Of a DNA stretch of 38,804 bases, positions 1 through 11,721 are shown one piece after another. The notes beneath the pieces are model-generated. The model saw only the letters and a list, made by a program, of their open reading frames with translations. It made no database searches and was not told the DNA's origin. Source of the stretch: Lachnospiraceae bacterium (GTDB taxonomy: Bacteria; Bacillota; Clostridia; Lachnospirales; Lachnospiraceae). How positions within the stretch are numbered: the first letter of the stretch is position 1; every line of letters starts with the position of its first letter. The translations under genes were made by a program, and so were the position numbers. The stretch covers positions 1-38,804 of the forward strand of contig JAFVAL010000053.1 in the NCBI GenBank assembly GCA_017480565.1, given 5' to 3'.

Positions 1-3000
1 ACAAGAACTGATGACCTGGATCGCACGTGCTGCGAAGCGTCGACCAGTAGGCGATCATCTCTGAAGGATCGACCTCATTTTGCCGGAACACCTTTTCCAG
101 TCTTTCTCTGCAGATCCGGCCAAAGGTACTCTCCAGGCGCACTTTATCGTAATTGCCTTCCTCATCCACATCTCTCTTTTTGTGATTCATGGCTAAGAAA
201 TGGTCGTAGAAGGACTCTGAAATCTCCTGATACTGGATCGACACCCAACGCACGATGGCCGCGATGTTATACACATCGCCCCAGGTCAGTGTCTGCAGCG
301 CGTCTTTTCGCTTGGGATCGAAGTCTTGTTTCATACCAAGCACCAGATCATGCAGATCGGGGTAAGTAATGATTTCATCAAGCGCATAGGTTTCTTTGAT
401 CAAATCCATGCTTTTTGTGATCTCGTCAGGCTTCCCTTTTAACTTCACGAGCAGCTCGCAAAGATACAAAACACCGTCGTTTGCCTTCCCGCCAAAGGTC
501 TGCCGGTAGCTCAGCTCCATCAGTTTCGCCAGACGATTCTTCGTCGAAATCGCCTCACGTTTCATGCTCTCATCCTGCGCCATCGCCTCGAAATTCGTGG
601 CAACGGATGCATTTGCCTGGACGTCTTTGAGCAGATAACTGAACAGATAATAGCCCTTGCAGGAGAAGTTAGAAAGCATCCAGATCGCCTCCGCAAGATC
701 ACTTTCATACTCCGGATACTGCTCCAAAACCGATGCACTATCTTCCTCTAACACCACGTCATATTTCTCTGGTGCAAAGTATTCCCGAAGCTTTGATTCG
801 CGGTCCTCTTTTCTGGTCAAATGCCACCGATCCTCGCCAAGCTTTGTCAGGATCTCAAGCAGTCCCTTCGGATCTGCCTGGTAGAGATGATCCGCCAGAT
901 TTCTCGCGCACTCTACCATCTCCGGAATCGTCAGGCTGCGCTCTGTGCCAACCTTCTCGTTTTCCGGGTCATATTGTTTGTTTAAAATGTAAAACATCTG
1001 ATTGCTGTACTTCGCATCCAGATATCGTTTTTTCATCGCATGACGTCTGCTGGCCGTGTCCAAAATCTGTCCGAACGCGATCATATAACAGCCCATCGCC
1101 TGCAGCACCGCAAGGTCCAGTTCACCGCTTTTCACCTTCGGATAATTGACACGAATCACCGGTGCCGAACCCTGTCTTCGCATCTTGCGTCTCGCATCGA
1201 GCACGCGGTACATCAATGTCTCTAAGTTCGGGTCTCCGGGCTTTGGCGCATCAATTGAAAGCAGGTTTTTCTTCTTTGAGAGCCTGCTCTGGTAAATGTA
1301 TTTTACCTGGTCAGAACCCTCGACTTCACTTGCCAGAAACTCATCGATATACTTTCCGCCAAGCAGATCTTTGCGCTTCAAAAACAGCGACTCCACCTCG
1401 CCCTTTTTGCTCTCCACTTCCTTGGTGTAAGGGTTCGCGCCGGTCTTCGCTTTATCGATCTCTTCACCGACCAAAATACAGCTGATAGCCGCATAGTCTT
1501 TGGCCTCATTTTTCAGATCGCCTTTCAGACGCTTAAGCTTCCTTCTCTTCTCTTCGTCCGCGATCTGATCCATATTTTCGTTATATTCCACTTCGCCGAA
1601 GCGCACCGCCAGGTTGCTTAAGTGTCCGACCTGGCTGTTAAAACCGTCCTTGATATCCTCGTAGCGGATCGCGCGGGGAATGTGTTTGCTCTTCTCCCCG
1701 CCGTGTGGAATCTGCACCAGCGGATTGTTCTCAAAACACTCTTTTGCAGACGCATTAAAGTCCTTCTGAACGTAGATTTTAACCATGTCTCCGTCGAAAT
1801 CCGCACCACTTAATCGCTCCGCTTCCGGACTTCCGTATGGCAGGAAAATCACACCGGTCAGGTGCCCCAGATACCTCTGATACAGGTTCTCTTCATCGGC
1901 CGGTACATACGCTTTTAAGGCCAGCTGCTCGTTGCGGGAAAGGTGTGGATTTCGAAGCACCGCATACGTCTCATCCTTTTCCCACAGAAGCATCGTGTGA
2001 GGGTTGACAGGTGCATAAAAACGCTTCACAAGCTTCTGTTTTTTCAGCTTCAGAGCGAATGCATTTACCACCTCGGTCTTCTCTTCTCCGATCGTCTTAA
2101 GGCTTCCCTCGGCCACCTGTCTGTAGGCAAAATGGCGCAGCAAATACAGCAAGTCGCCGGACAAAAACCGGTTCTCGCCTGTTACAAAGAAGTTTCCCTT
2201 AAGCGCATTCATATATTGGCTGCCGACCGCAGAATCGATCAGGCTCTTGATCTTGCGATCGCCCATCAGCTCCGGACGTCTCTTTACCGCGCGCACAAAC
2301 CGTCCATTTGCGTTCTCTTCTTCCTCCGATTCCTCGGGCGATATCTCTTCTTCCTCGGCAAATGCACTCCCCATCAGGAAGCGTTTTCTCGCCACAGGAT
2401 CCACGCGAAGCTTCTCTGTAAACTGCGAAAGAGAGCCAGTAATCAGCGCGCCAAACGCCTCATCTTTTAACACACCAGTATTTAAAAACTGATAATTTAA
2501 CTTCACATAACCTTCGTTAAACAGGCTCTTATCCGTGCGCAAAATGTAGAGCGCATGCTCATAAGCACGGAAGCGTCTGAAGTACTCCTGCATCGGGTCT
2601 TTGCAGTCCTCGCTGAAGCCCTCACTCACCCATTTGCAGGCCTTAAACATGCTTGCTGTGAGCACGATTCGAATCTCGTTAAGCTTTCTTGGAATCTTAA
2701 AATAATCGAGGATGTATGCATTTTCCAGATTCATCTGAAACTCATCCCTGCAAAATGCACGAAAGTCCGCGCTGTGCAGCATGCCCTTGCCAAAGGGCAG
2801 ACGAATCTGAAATGACGTCGCTTCGGAAGCTCCGGAGAGCCCCTGCGTCTGCAGATAGGCGCCGAGCACCTGCGCATACGAAGGATCGATCAAACCTTCA
2901 CCGTCAAAGCAGTTGACTTCCATGCCACTCTGGTTCTTCGGAAATACCTTCGTCCCGTAGGTCGGCGGATTCTCACCGTCGGCAGGCGTCAGTTCGGTAA

Positions 3001-3646
3001 AGACCGTCACATCCTCTTCCCTGGTTTTGCTCACCCCATCTGGAATCACAACAACCGTCCGTTCATCAAGGACAAATCCGTCCTCTTCGGGGTCTAAATC
3101 CACCCGCAGACCCGTCGAAAGAAACAGGCCGCGGTACGCATACACTTTGCTCAGTGGATAGGTGCGCCCCTCGCGGAACATATCGAGGGTCAGACGCTTT
3201 GTCATCTCCGCAAGAAACGCCTCGTCGATGAAGGTGATCACGGATTTACGCGACATGCTCGCACTCTTATCGCAAGGGACCAACACGTGCGAAACACCGT
3301 CCTGACAGAGCACAATGCCTTCGGAGAAAATCTCTTCGATCACGTCATGCTTGCCGGAGCGCATCGCCTCCGCGCAGTCTAAATAGATCAGATCTGTCAT
3401 CACAAACTGTGGATAGAAAGACAGTCCCTGAACCGACTTCTTGGCCCGCAGCAACTGGTCAAAAAAGGCGTTCATCGGCCGCTCCACGCAGGCCTTCACC
3501 ACGTTGCTGTAAACGTATGGATTGTCAAGATCTAAAAAATACTCTCCATCTCTCTTCGGAAACGCCGCAATCCGCTCCGCGCGCAAGGTCAGCGTCTCCC
3601 CTAAAATCTGACCGCCAATACCCCATTTACGTTCTTCCACTGTCAT
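1..3646 (-). CDS. RdRP-like (QDE-1/YonO-type) two-barrel RNA polymerase, C-terminus cut by the window edge
   Basis: About 1215 residues are visible; the end lies outside the window. Residues 616-620 are DFDGD in the context ERLSGADFDGDMVKIY, the metal-binding loop of the catalytic double-psi beta-barrel of multisubunit RNA polymerases, YonO and eukaryotic RNA-dependent RNA polymerases. Other parts match the RdRP family rather than beta-prime: DKSASMSRKS at 126-135 (like the SxSQxR motif), FDGEGLIDP at about 247-255 and FQIRLPFGKGML at about 279-290 (first barrel, candidate catalytic Lys287), and EEIDKAKTG near 731, after the active site. ATG at 3646 has GAGG eight bases upstream; a TTGTAT-17-TATACT promoter precedes it. 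It is divergent from a HerA-like ATPase. Seen: motifs in the right order. Known: this family makes RNA from DNA (YonO) or RNA/ssDNA (QDE-1). Inferred: an active single-chain polymerase; template and role unknown. No phage structural or replication genes are visible nearby. Confidence 0.85.
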   Translation of the reverse strand, partial: MTVEERKWGIGGQILGETLTLRAERIAAFPKRDGEYFLDLDNPYVYSNVVKACVERPMNAFFDQLLRAKKSVQGLSFYPQFVMTDLIYLDCAEAMRSGKHDVIEEIFSEGIVLCQDGVSHVLVPCDKSASMSRKSVITFIDEAFLAEMTKRLTLDMFREGRTYPLSKVYAYRGLFLSTGLRVDLDPEEDGFVLDERTVVVIPDGVSKTREEDVTVFTELTPADGENPPTYGTKVFPKNQSGMEVNCFDGEGLIDPSYAQVLGAYLQTQGLSGASEATSFQIRLPFGKGMLHSADFRAFCRDEFQMNLENAYILDYFKIPRKLNEIRIVLTASMFKACKWVSEGFSEDCKDPMQEYFRRFRAYEHALYILRTDKSLFNEGYVKLNYQFLNTGVLKDEAFGALITGSLSQFTEKLRVDPVARKRFLMGSAFAEEEEISPEESEEEENANGRFVRAVKRRPELMGDRKIKSLIDSAVGSQYMNALKGNFFVTGENRFLSGDLLYLLRHFAYRQVAEGSLKTIGEEKTEVVNAFALKLKKQKLVKRFYAPVNPHTMLLWEKDETYAVLRNPHLSRNEQLALKAYVPADEENLYQRYLGHLTGVIFLPYGSPEAERLSGADFDGDMVKIYVQKDFNASAKECFENNPLVQIPHGGEKSKHIPRAIRYEDIKDGFNSQVGHLSNLAVRFGEVEYNENMDQIADEEKRRKLKRLKGDLKNEAKDYAAISCILVGEEIDKAKTGANPYTKEVESKKGEVESLFLKRKDLLGGKYIDEFLASEVEGSDQVKYIYQSRLSKKKNLLSIDAPKPGDPNLETLMYRVLDARRKMRRQGSAPVIRVNYPKVKSGELDLAVLQAMGCYMIAFGQILDTASRRHAMKKRYLDAKYSNQMFYILNKQYDPENEKVGTERSLTIPEMVECARNLADHLYQADPKGLLEILTKLGEDRWHLTRKEDRESKLREYFAPEKYDVVLEEDSASVLEQYPEYESDLAEAIWMLSNFSCKGYYLFSYLLKDVQANASVATNFEAMAQDESMKREAISTKNRLAKLMELSYRQTFGGKANDGVLYLCELLVKLKGKPDEITKSMDLIKETYALDEIITYPDLHDLVLGMKQDFDPKRKDALQTLTWGDVYNIAAIVRWVSIQYQEISESFYDHFLAMNHKKRDVDEEGNYDKVRLESTFGRICRERLEKVFRQNEVDPSEMIAYWSTLRSTCDPGHQFL

Positions 3647-3691
3647 CTGATCATCCTCATTTCTTTGGGTAAACCCACTAATCCACGTTCT

Positions 3692-3720
3692 AGTATACCG
3701 AAAATGCTTCCGGCATACAA
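3692..3720 (-). promoter_or_regulatory. Promoter of the RdRP-like gene
   Basis: On the minus strand TTGTAT (3720-3715) is followed after 17 bases by TATACT (3697-3692). This predicts a leader of about 40 nt before the ATG at 3646. The spacing is ideal for a sigma-A promoter. Confidence 0.6.
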
Positions 3721-3743
3721 TCAAAAAAATGTGAAAAAACCTC

Positions 3744-3772
3744 TTGACAACCAAAAACCGGCTTGCTATTTT
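3744..3772 (+). promoter_or_regulatory. Promoter of the small RNA / HerA transcription unit
   Basis: TTGACA (3744-3749), a 17-base spacer and TATTTT (3767-3772), with a start expected near 3779. It points away from the RdRP-like promoter; the two -35 boxes lie only 23 bases apart, so both could respond to one regulator. Confidence 0.65.
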
Positions 3773-3778
3773 AGAATT

Positions 3779-3960
3779 AGCTCAAGAGTTTTTGGCTAGT
3801 ATTTGAACCGATTGGATGAATTGTCCATGTTGGTGTTTGTACGTGGTGCCGGGTTTCACAGGAATCAGACATTGCAAGCATATGCTCCGTTCAACGAACG
3901 GTCATGAATGGATTGAAGCACTCACAAGGCCCCGCAGGTCTCCTGCGGGGTTCTTTTTTT
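3779..3960 (+). ncRNA. Candidate small RNA or attenuated leader (about 180 nt)
   Basis: A strong promoter (3744-3772) and a strong intrinsic terminator (3930-3960) bracket about 180 nt with no convincing reading frame. A CCGTTC-AAC-GAACGG hairpin lies at about 3887-3901, and TTGAAC near 3806 could compete for its GTTCAA arm. It may be an independent small RNA, or the 5' leader of the ATPase gene that starts 58 nt beyond the terminator, in which case the terminator would be an attenuator. I could not match it to 6S RNA, SRP RNA, a T-box or any riboswitch I know. The transcription signals are seen; the function is unknown. Confidence 0.5.
3930..3960 (+). terminator. Intrinsic terminator of the small RNA unit
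   Basis: Perfect 9-bp GC-rich stem CCCCGCAGG / CCTGCGGGG (3930-3938 and 3942-3950) with a 3-base loop, followed by TTCTTTTTTTT. Confidence 0.85.
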
Positions 3961-4018
3961 TGTCCTTTTTTCGTGAAATGATTACTTACCCTATATTTCA
4001 AAGAAAGAAGGAGACGAC

Positions 4019-6361
4019 ATGAACACACATTCCTATCCCAATCACACCAAAACCATCGTCCCGATCAAGCATATTTTTCGTCAACACAAACCCATGATCT
4101 CTGAACTTGCCTCCACACGCATGGTAGGCCTGGCAGCCCATTTGCCAGAAGGGGAATTCCTCGGATGGCAGATGCAGGTGCCTACGGTTGGCCTGGCAGA
4201 GATTTCACTCTTTGGCAGTGCTTCTGTCCAGGACACAGACCTGACCTGGGCGTTTGAAAAGCTTGCCTCCTTTGAGGAAGAGAATGCTTCATCAGAGGAT
4301 ATTCTCCCTGATCACAAGCTTCTCTACGAAATCTGCATCGGCAGCCCCGTCCCGAAAAAGCGCGGTGCAATCGGCTTTTGCTCTGCTACCCCGGAGTCTG
4401 ATAAGCAGATTTTATCGTCCGCCCATCCGCTCTCTTACTCGCTGCAGTTTGGCGGTCTGATCGACGCCATGCGAGAGCAAGGTGCCTGGTTTCGCTTCTC
4501 TTTAAGCGCAGCGACCCTGGAGGAACAGCTTGCCTGCCGCAAGGAAGTGCTCTCTCACTGGTCCTCATATCAGGTAAACGCAGAGCAATACCTCGGCACG
4601 CCGGTCAAGGCAAAGGCTCTGCTCCTGCTAAATGGAGCGCCCTCGCTTCGTCTTCGCACCGCGATCGATGCGATGATTCCCGGCGCGATCCTGCAAAAGA
4701 TCGGCTCTCTTGACGAAGCCTTCGCCCGTGACATCTGGGCAAATGCATCCGCGCGCCAGTACATTTTACCCGCGTTTGATGCCCGCATCCTAACGCTAGA
4801 GCCTTGCATCCAGGAGGAAATGGTCATCGGGGTTCACCTAAAAGAAGCCGAAGTAAAGCCCTTGCCTGCTTCTCACGAAAATGAAACCGAAGGCAAAGTC
4901 CTCACGATCGGCACCGCGATGGACATCTCCGGTTTTACGAGAGATATCACGCTCGGTGAGGAAGACCTAAAGCGTCACTGGCAGATCATTGGACAAACCG
5001 GTACGGGTAAGTCCACCCTGCTTGCAAATGCAATTTTAAGCGCCGCAGAGCAAGGCTTCGGCCTCACATTCTTTGATCCCCACGGATCCACGGTGGAGCT
5101 TCTCTTAAGGAGCTTTCCGAAAAACGTCGCAAAACGTGTGCGAGTGATCCACATCGGAGACGCCGAAAACCCAGTGCCGATGACAATCTGGAGCTCTTCC
5201 AATCCGCAAAAGGAAGAGCGCACAATCAGTGACCTCTCCCTGCTCTTCGCAGACATCTTCGACCCGAAACGTCAAGGCTTTGTCGGCCCACGCTGGGAGC
5301 GTTGGTTCTCGGTCTTTTCACAGGCCGCCATCGCGCTCTATGGCAGACAAGCAAGCTTCGAAGCCATCACTTGCATTTCGCAAGGCATGACCTCCATGCG
5401 CAAAGCCTATGATCTGCTCAAAAACAGATATCCTGCCCTCGCCAACGCGATCCAGGAAGAATTCGGCAAAATGAGCCAATCTGAATTAGCAGATTTGATC
5501 AGCTGGGCGGTCTGTAAGATGCAACGCCTGACCTCCGTGCCGCAGCTTCGAAACACTCTTGGTGCAGGCACCAATGCGCTCGATTTCGACAACATTTTAC
5601 AAAGCGATCAGATCACTCTGATTGACCTGGCTTCCCCGGAGATCGGTACCCACGCGGCACGCACGATCGGCACGCTGATTCTGATGCAATTATGGCAGGC
5701 CACAATGAGGCGAGATGACCGCTCTAAGACGCACCTGGTCTTTATCGATGAAGCACATCTGTTCCAGACAAATCCTCTGCCGCAAATGCTCGCGGAGAGC
5801 CGCAAGTTCGGTCTCGGTATGATCCTCGCACATCAACACTGCGGCCAGCTTATGCCCGAGATTCTGGATGCTCTCGAAGCCAACAGTGCCAGTTTCTCTG
5901 CTTTTCGTCTATCTACAAGAGACGCCGGCAGTGCCCAGATCCGTCTGGGAAATGAGCCCTTCGCGGCGAAGTTAAGCTGCATGAATGCATTTGAAGCACT
6001 CAGCACCTTAAGCGTCAAGGGTCGCCAGACAGAGCCCTTCACGCTCATGATCTCCCGTGTCAAGGAGCAAAAAGACGGTGCCAAGATTGCAGCCAAGATC
6101 GAAGAACTCAGCCGCAAGACACTCGTGGAACCTTACCGCTGCTATGCCCCGCTCACACGCGATGAGATGCTCGCGGTACTCGATGGCAAGCCGTTAGCAC
6201 GCAAAGTGCCAGAAACGACTCGTCCTACCACTTCCAAGCCGGCCGAAGAAACAAAAAAGGAAGCAAGCTGGCTGGATGACTGGGTGGAACGTCATGCAAA
6301 ATCCACACCCGCAGACGTCATCCCTGCAACCGTAGCCAAAACGACGAAGAAGGCCGGATAA
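4019..6361 (+). CDS. HerA/TraG-like hexameric ATPase (VirB4/VirD4 superfamily)
   Basis: 780 aa. The first 320 residues or so are not recognisable. The rest is an ASCE ATPase of the HerA/FtsK type: Walker A GQTGTGKST at 325-333, an FFDPHGS strand after it, Walker B HLVFIDEAHLF with Asp577-Glu578, then ESRKFGLGMILAHQHCGQL, which fits the sensor/arginine-finger region of HerA and TraG coupling ATPases. The last 60 residues are Lys/Thr/Glu-rich and probably disordered. Such proteins pump DNA or act in DNA processing. No relaxase, VirB-like channel gene or transmembrane segment is visible, which argues against an ordinary conjugation gene. ATG at 4019 has AAGGAG upstream. It is divergent from the RdRP-like gene and abuts a DUF5663-like gene, suggesting one module. 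The ATPase fold is confident; the role is not. Confidence 0.8.
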   Translation: MNTHSYPNHTKTIVPIKHIFRQHKPMISELASTRMVGLAAHLPEGEFLGWQMQVPTVGLAEISLFGSASVQDTDLTWAFEKLASFEEENASSEDILPDHKLLYEICIGSPVPKKRGAIGFCSATPESDKQILSSAHPLSYSLQFGGLIDAMREQGAWFRFSLSAATLEEQLACRKEVLSHWSSYQVNAEQYLGTPVKAKALLLLNGAPSLRLRTAIDAMIPGAILQKIGSLDEAFARDIWANASARQYILPAFDARILTLEPCIQEEMVIGVHLKEAEVKPLPASHENETEGKVLTIGTAMDISGFTRDITLGEEDLKRHWQIIGQTGTGKSTLLANAILSAAEQGFGLTFFDPHGSTVELLLRSFPKNVAKRVRVIHIGDAENPVPMTIWSSSNPQKEERTISDLSLLFADIFDPKRQGFVGPRWERWFSVFSQAAIALYGRQASFEAITCISQGMTSMRKAYDLLKNRYPALANAIQEEFGKMSQSELADLISWAVCKMQRLTSVPQLRNTLGAGTNALDFDNILQSDQITLIDLASPEIGTHAARTIGTLILMQLWQATMRRDDRSKTHLVFIDEAHLFQTNPLPQMLAESRKFGLGMILAHQHCGQLMPEILDALEANSASFSAFRLSTRDAGSAQIRLGNEPFAAKLSCMNAFEALSTLSVKGRQTEPFTLMISRVKEQKDGAKIAAKIEELSRKTLVEPYRCYAPLTRDEMLAVLDGKPLARKVPETTRPTTSKPAEETKKEASWLDDWVERHAKSTPADVIPATVAKTTKKAG

Positions 6362-6405
6362 TGGCCTTCTTCGCTCTCAAAATATCTATTTTTGGAGGTG
6401 CTTTT

Positions 6406-6705
6406 ATGAATTTTTCTCACGAATGGTTTGTATCCAATCATTTATTCTTCAGGGATCCGGAAGATGAAAACGCATTTGCCGATCTGATGCAAGAAACCCT
6501 CGAAATTCGCATCGGGGAACACATGTCAGAGGGCTTAACTGACGATCAGCTAGATGAATTTGAGTATATGTTAGATCACGATACCCCAGATGAAGAAATT
6601 GCGGAATGGCTCGATGAATACTGCCCGAACTACCGCGACATCATTTCCGAAGAAGAGGCGAAACTCAAACAAGAAGTGCTTGAAAACAGATCCCGTATCG
6701 TATGA
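6406..6705 (+). CDS. Small acidic DUF5663-like protein
   Basis: 99 aa, strongly acidic, no membrane segment. The region LTDDQLDEFEYMLDHDTPDE followed by EWLDEYCPNYRDII resembles DUF5663 proteins, which share an LsdeqleeFe...Wl...PnY pattern; this match is from memory. An in-frame ATG at 6361 overlaps the stop of the ATPase gene, but GGAGGTG at 6395-6401 sits ideally before the ATG at 6406, so that start is preferred. It is almost certainly co-transcribed with the ATPase. A partner or adaptor of the ATPase or polymerase is possible, but nothing in the sequence proves it. Confidence 0.65.
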   Translation: MNFSHEWFVSNHLFFRDPEDENAFADLMQETLEIRIGEHMSEGLTDDQLDEFEYMLDHDTPDEEIAEWLDEYCPNYRDIISEEEAKLKQEVLENRSRIV

Positions 6706-7170
6706 GAAAAAGGCCTGGGACAAAGCCCAAACCAATCCTCTGAGTCCAAGACATACCCTCTGCGAACTAGAATGGATCGAAGTCCAGGAGCAAATGGGGG
6801 CATATCTATCCTATCTATAAAGCGCAAGAATTCATTCCTTTGAATTTTAATACACGACTGAGACCCTATCAATAGTCAATCGTCCGTAAGGGTCTGTATT
6901 TTTCGCATTTTTTCGTTTGTTCGGGATCCTACAGCAATCATTTTTTTTACACAGGGTCTCATGGTTTTACTGTTTGTCGTATTTTTAAGACCCTCTGCAT
7001 GAATTTTGACTTGTCAGGGTCCCCATGCCAACTTTGCTTGTCCGAAAAGAGTACCCTCCACATAACAATTCGTCCTTTAGGATCCATTACATATCTGTAG
7101 CATGCCTCACAAAGTGGGGGCCTGTGCAAAGCACAGACCCCCAGACTCTTAAGTCATGTCTTATCCCAGA
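6706..7170. repeat. Non-coding stretch with repeated AGGGTCT/AGACCCT words
   Basis: No convincing gene in 465 bases. AGACCCT occurs at 6861-6867 and 6988-6994, AGGGTCT at 6889-6895 and 6953-6959, AGGGTCC at 7016-7022, with weaker relatives GGGATCC (6923-6929) and AGGATCC (about 7078-7084). The first four can form two hairpins with the same 7-bp stem (6861-6895 and 6953-6994), the first followed by GTATTTTT, so it may terminate the ATPase operon. Flanks are AT-rich. This could be a degenerate small mobile element or a regulatory array. Confidence 0.35.
7116..7142 (-). terminator. Terminator downstream of PFOR
   Basis: GGGGG-C-CTGTGC-AAA-GCACAG-A-CCCCC forms an 11-bp stem with one mismatch, about 30 bases past the PFOR stop. 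The T-run is poor, so termination efficiency is uncertain. Confidence 0.5.
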
Positions 7171-10692
<3,522 letters not shown>

Positions 10693-10808
10693 GAAAAAAT
10701 CCTCCTTATAAGAATGTTCTGCACCTGTGACCGTCTAATGACGGTCTATTTACGTGGCGATAGCCTGCAAACGGGCAGACTATTGCCTTGAATGCATACT
10801 ATGTGTAA

Positions 10809-10837
10809 ATTTTAACACTTTTGCAAATGAGTGTAAA
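10809..10837 (-). promoter_or_regulatory. PFOR promoter and structured leader
   Basis: Minus-strand TTTACA (10837-10832), 17-base spacer, TAAAAT (10814-10809). The following leader of about 110 nt carries two hairpins: ATAGTCTGC with GCAGGCTAT (about 10763-10785) and a 7-bp GACCGTC/GACGGTC stem (about 10728-10745). The leader is not a riboswitch class I recognise; the hairpins may stabilise an abundant mRNA. Confidence 0.6.
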
Positions 10838-10869
10838 GAGGAAAGGCCTGTGTATCAATGAAAAAACAT

Positions 10870-11652
10870 CTATTCTCCCACACGATAATGTCCGATGATT
10901 TGTTCCTCCCGTTCTTCTAAAATATCCTCTTCATACTCGTCCTGGTCTACCCTGCCGTGATGAATCACAAAGGGCACATTTCTCTCGTTCTTCCGGTCAG
11001 AAATGATGCCGATATGTCCTTCAAATACCACAATATCTCCGGGCTGCCACGCCTCTGTATTTCTCACATCTAACGTCAGGCTCTTCGCATGTCTTGTGAA
11101 ATAAACCTGCAGATTCACCACTCTTCGAAAATCAATCCGCTTATCTTCTGCTTTCGGATATGATGCCGGAGAATCCTTCACATCTTGAGCGACCAGCTCC
11201 ATCAGATCATACCCCGCATGCAGCAAGGCATAGCCTACCACATCCGTACATACTCCATAGCCATCATCCGGATAGCCTCCGGCATAATAACGACTCTCAT
11301 ACTCTGGACGCGTTGCCACATAAGCTTTTGCATTTTGCAAAATGTCCAGTGCATCGCAGATACCGTCAGCGTCCGCATCCGATTCATCAGTACTTTCTTT
11401 GCCTTGTACTCCCTGCGCAAAGGAAACGATAGTTTGTGTCTCTTCTCGCAGATTTCCTGCCGGATCTTCTACTACGAATTCATCCCCTGATGCACTCTCC
11501 TCTGGATCCTTAAGACGTACATTTCTCACGAGCAAACTTAAGCTAATCAATATCATCAAGAAAAAACCAACTGTCAATAAGACTCGTATTCTGCGCTTTC
11601 TTCTTCTGAATTTTCTCCTCCTTCGATATCTTCTTTCTTCACCTTCCTGCAT
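10870..11652 (-). CDS. Membrane-anchored DUF1287 (NlpC/P60-like) protein
   Basis: 260 aa. The N-terminus is extremely basic (RRYRRRRKFRRRKRRIR), followed by one membrane segment at about 24-42, so the rest lies outside the cell. The C-terminal domain has GGYPDDGYGVCTDVVGYAL, RRVVNLQVYF, PGDIVVFEGHIGIISD and IHHG, which is the DUF1287 pattern; Cys in GVCTDV and the later His residues suggest an NlpC/P60-like thiol hydrolase or amidase. Substrate unknown, possibly cell wall. A terminator-like hairpin ends two bases before the ATG, and the only Shine-Dalgarno (GGGGG) is inside its 3' arm. It lies downstream of the two-component operon and may be expressed by read-through. Confidence 0.75.
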   Translation of the reverse strand: MQEGEERRYRRRRKFRRRKRRIRVLLTVGFFLMILISLSLLVRNVRLKDPEESASGDEFVVEDPAGNLREETQTIVSFAQGVQGKESTDESDADADGICDALDILQNAKAYVATRPEYESRYYAGGYPDDGYGVCTDVVGYALLHAGYDLMELVAQDVKDSPASYPKAEDKRIDFRRVVNLQVYFTRHAKSLTLDVRNTEAWQPGDIVVFEGHIGIISDRKNERNVPFVIHHGRVDQDEYEEDILEEREEQIIGHYRVGE

Positions 11653-11700
11653 AAAAAAGCCCCCTTTCCAAAGATCTCATCGATCTTAGCAAGGCGGCTT
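11653..11700 (-). terminator. Terminator-like hairpin overlapping the DUF1287 ribosome binding site
   Basis: Minus strand: an AAGATC/GATCTT inner stem (11682-11687 with 11671-11676), outer AAGCC/GGCTT pairing (11700-11696 with 11661-11657), then TTTTTT ending next to the ATG of the DUF1287 gene. It would end the upstream operon and also hide the GGGGG of the next gene. Confidence 0.55.
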
Positions 11701-11721
11701 CTCTGTCTTTTCATGGACTTG

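Noticed and set aside
1-3646. Several small plus-strand reading frames across the region
   Set aside because: They are out-of-frame shadows of one continuous minus-strand gene whose motifs and codon pattern are clearly coding.
1-3646. The polymerase as a standard RNA polymerase beta-prime subunit
   Set aside because: DFDGD occurs in both, but no zinc-ribbon, bridge-helix or beta-prime NADFDGD context is seen, and the SxSxxR, FQIR-GKG and IDxxKTG motifs belong to the RdRP-like group.
3779-3960. 6S RNA, SRP RNA or T-box leader
   Set aside because: No long closing stem with a central bubble, no SRP tetraloop sequence and no T-box sequence before the terminator.
4019-6361. Integrative conjugative element
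   Set aside because: No relaxase, VirB4/VirB6 pair, integrase, attachment site or tRNA junction is visible; only the ATPase resembles conjugation proteins.
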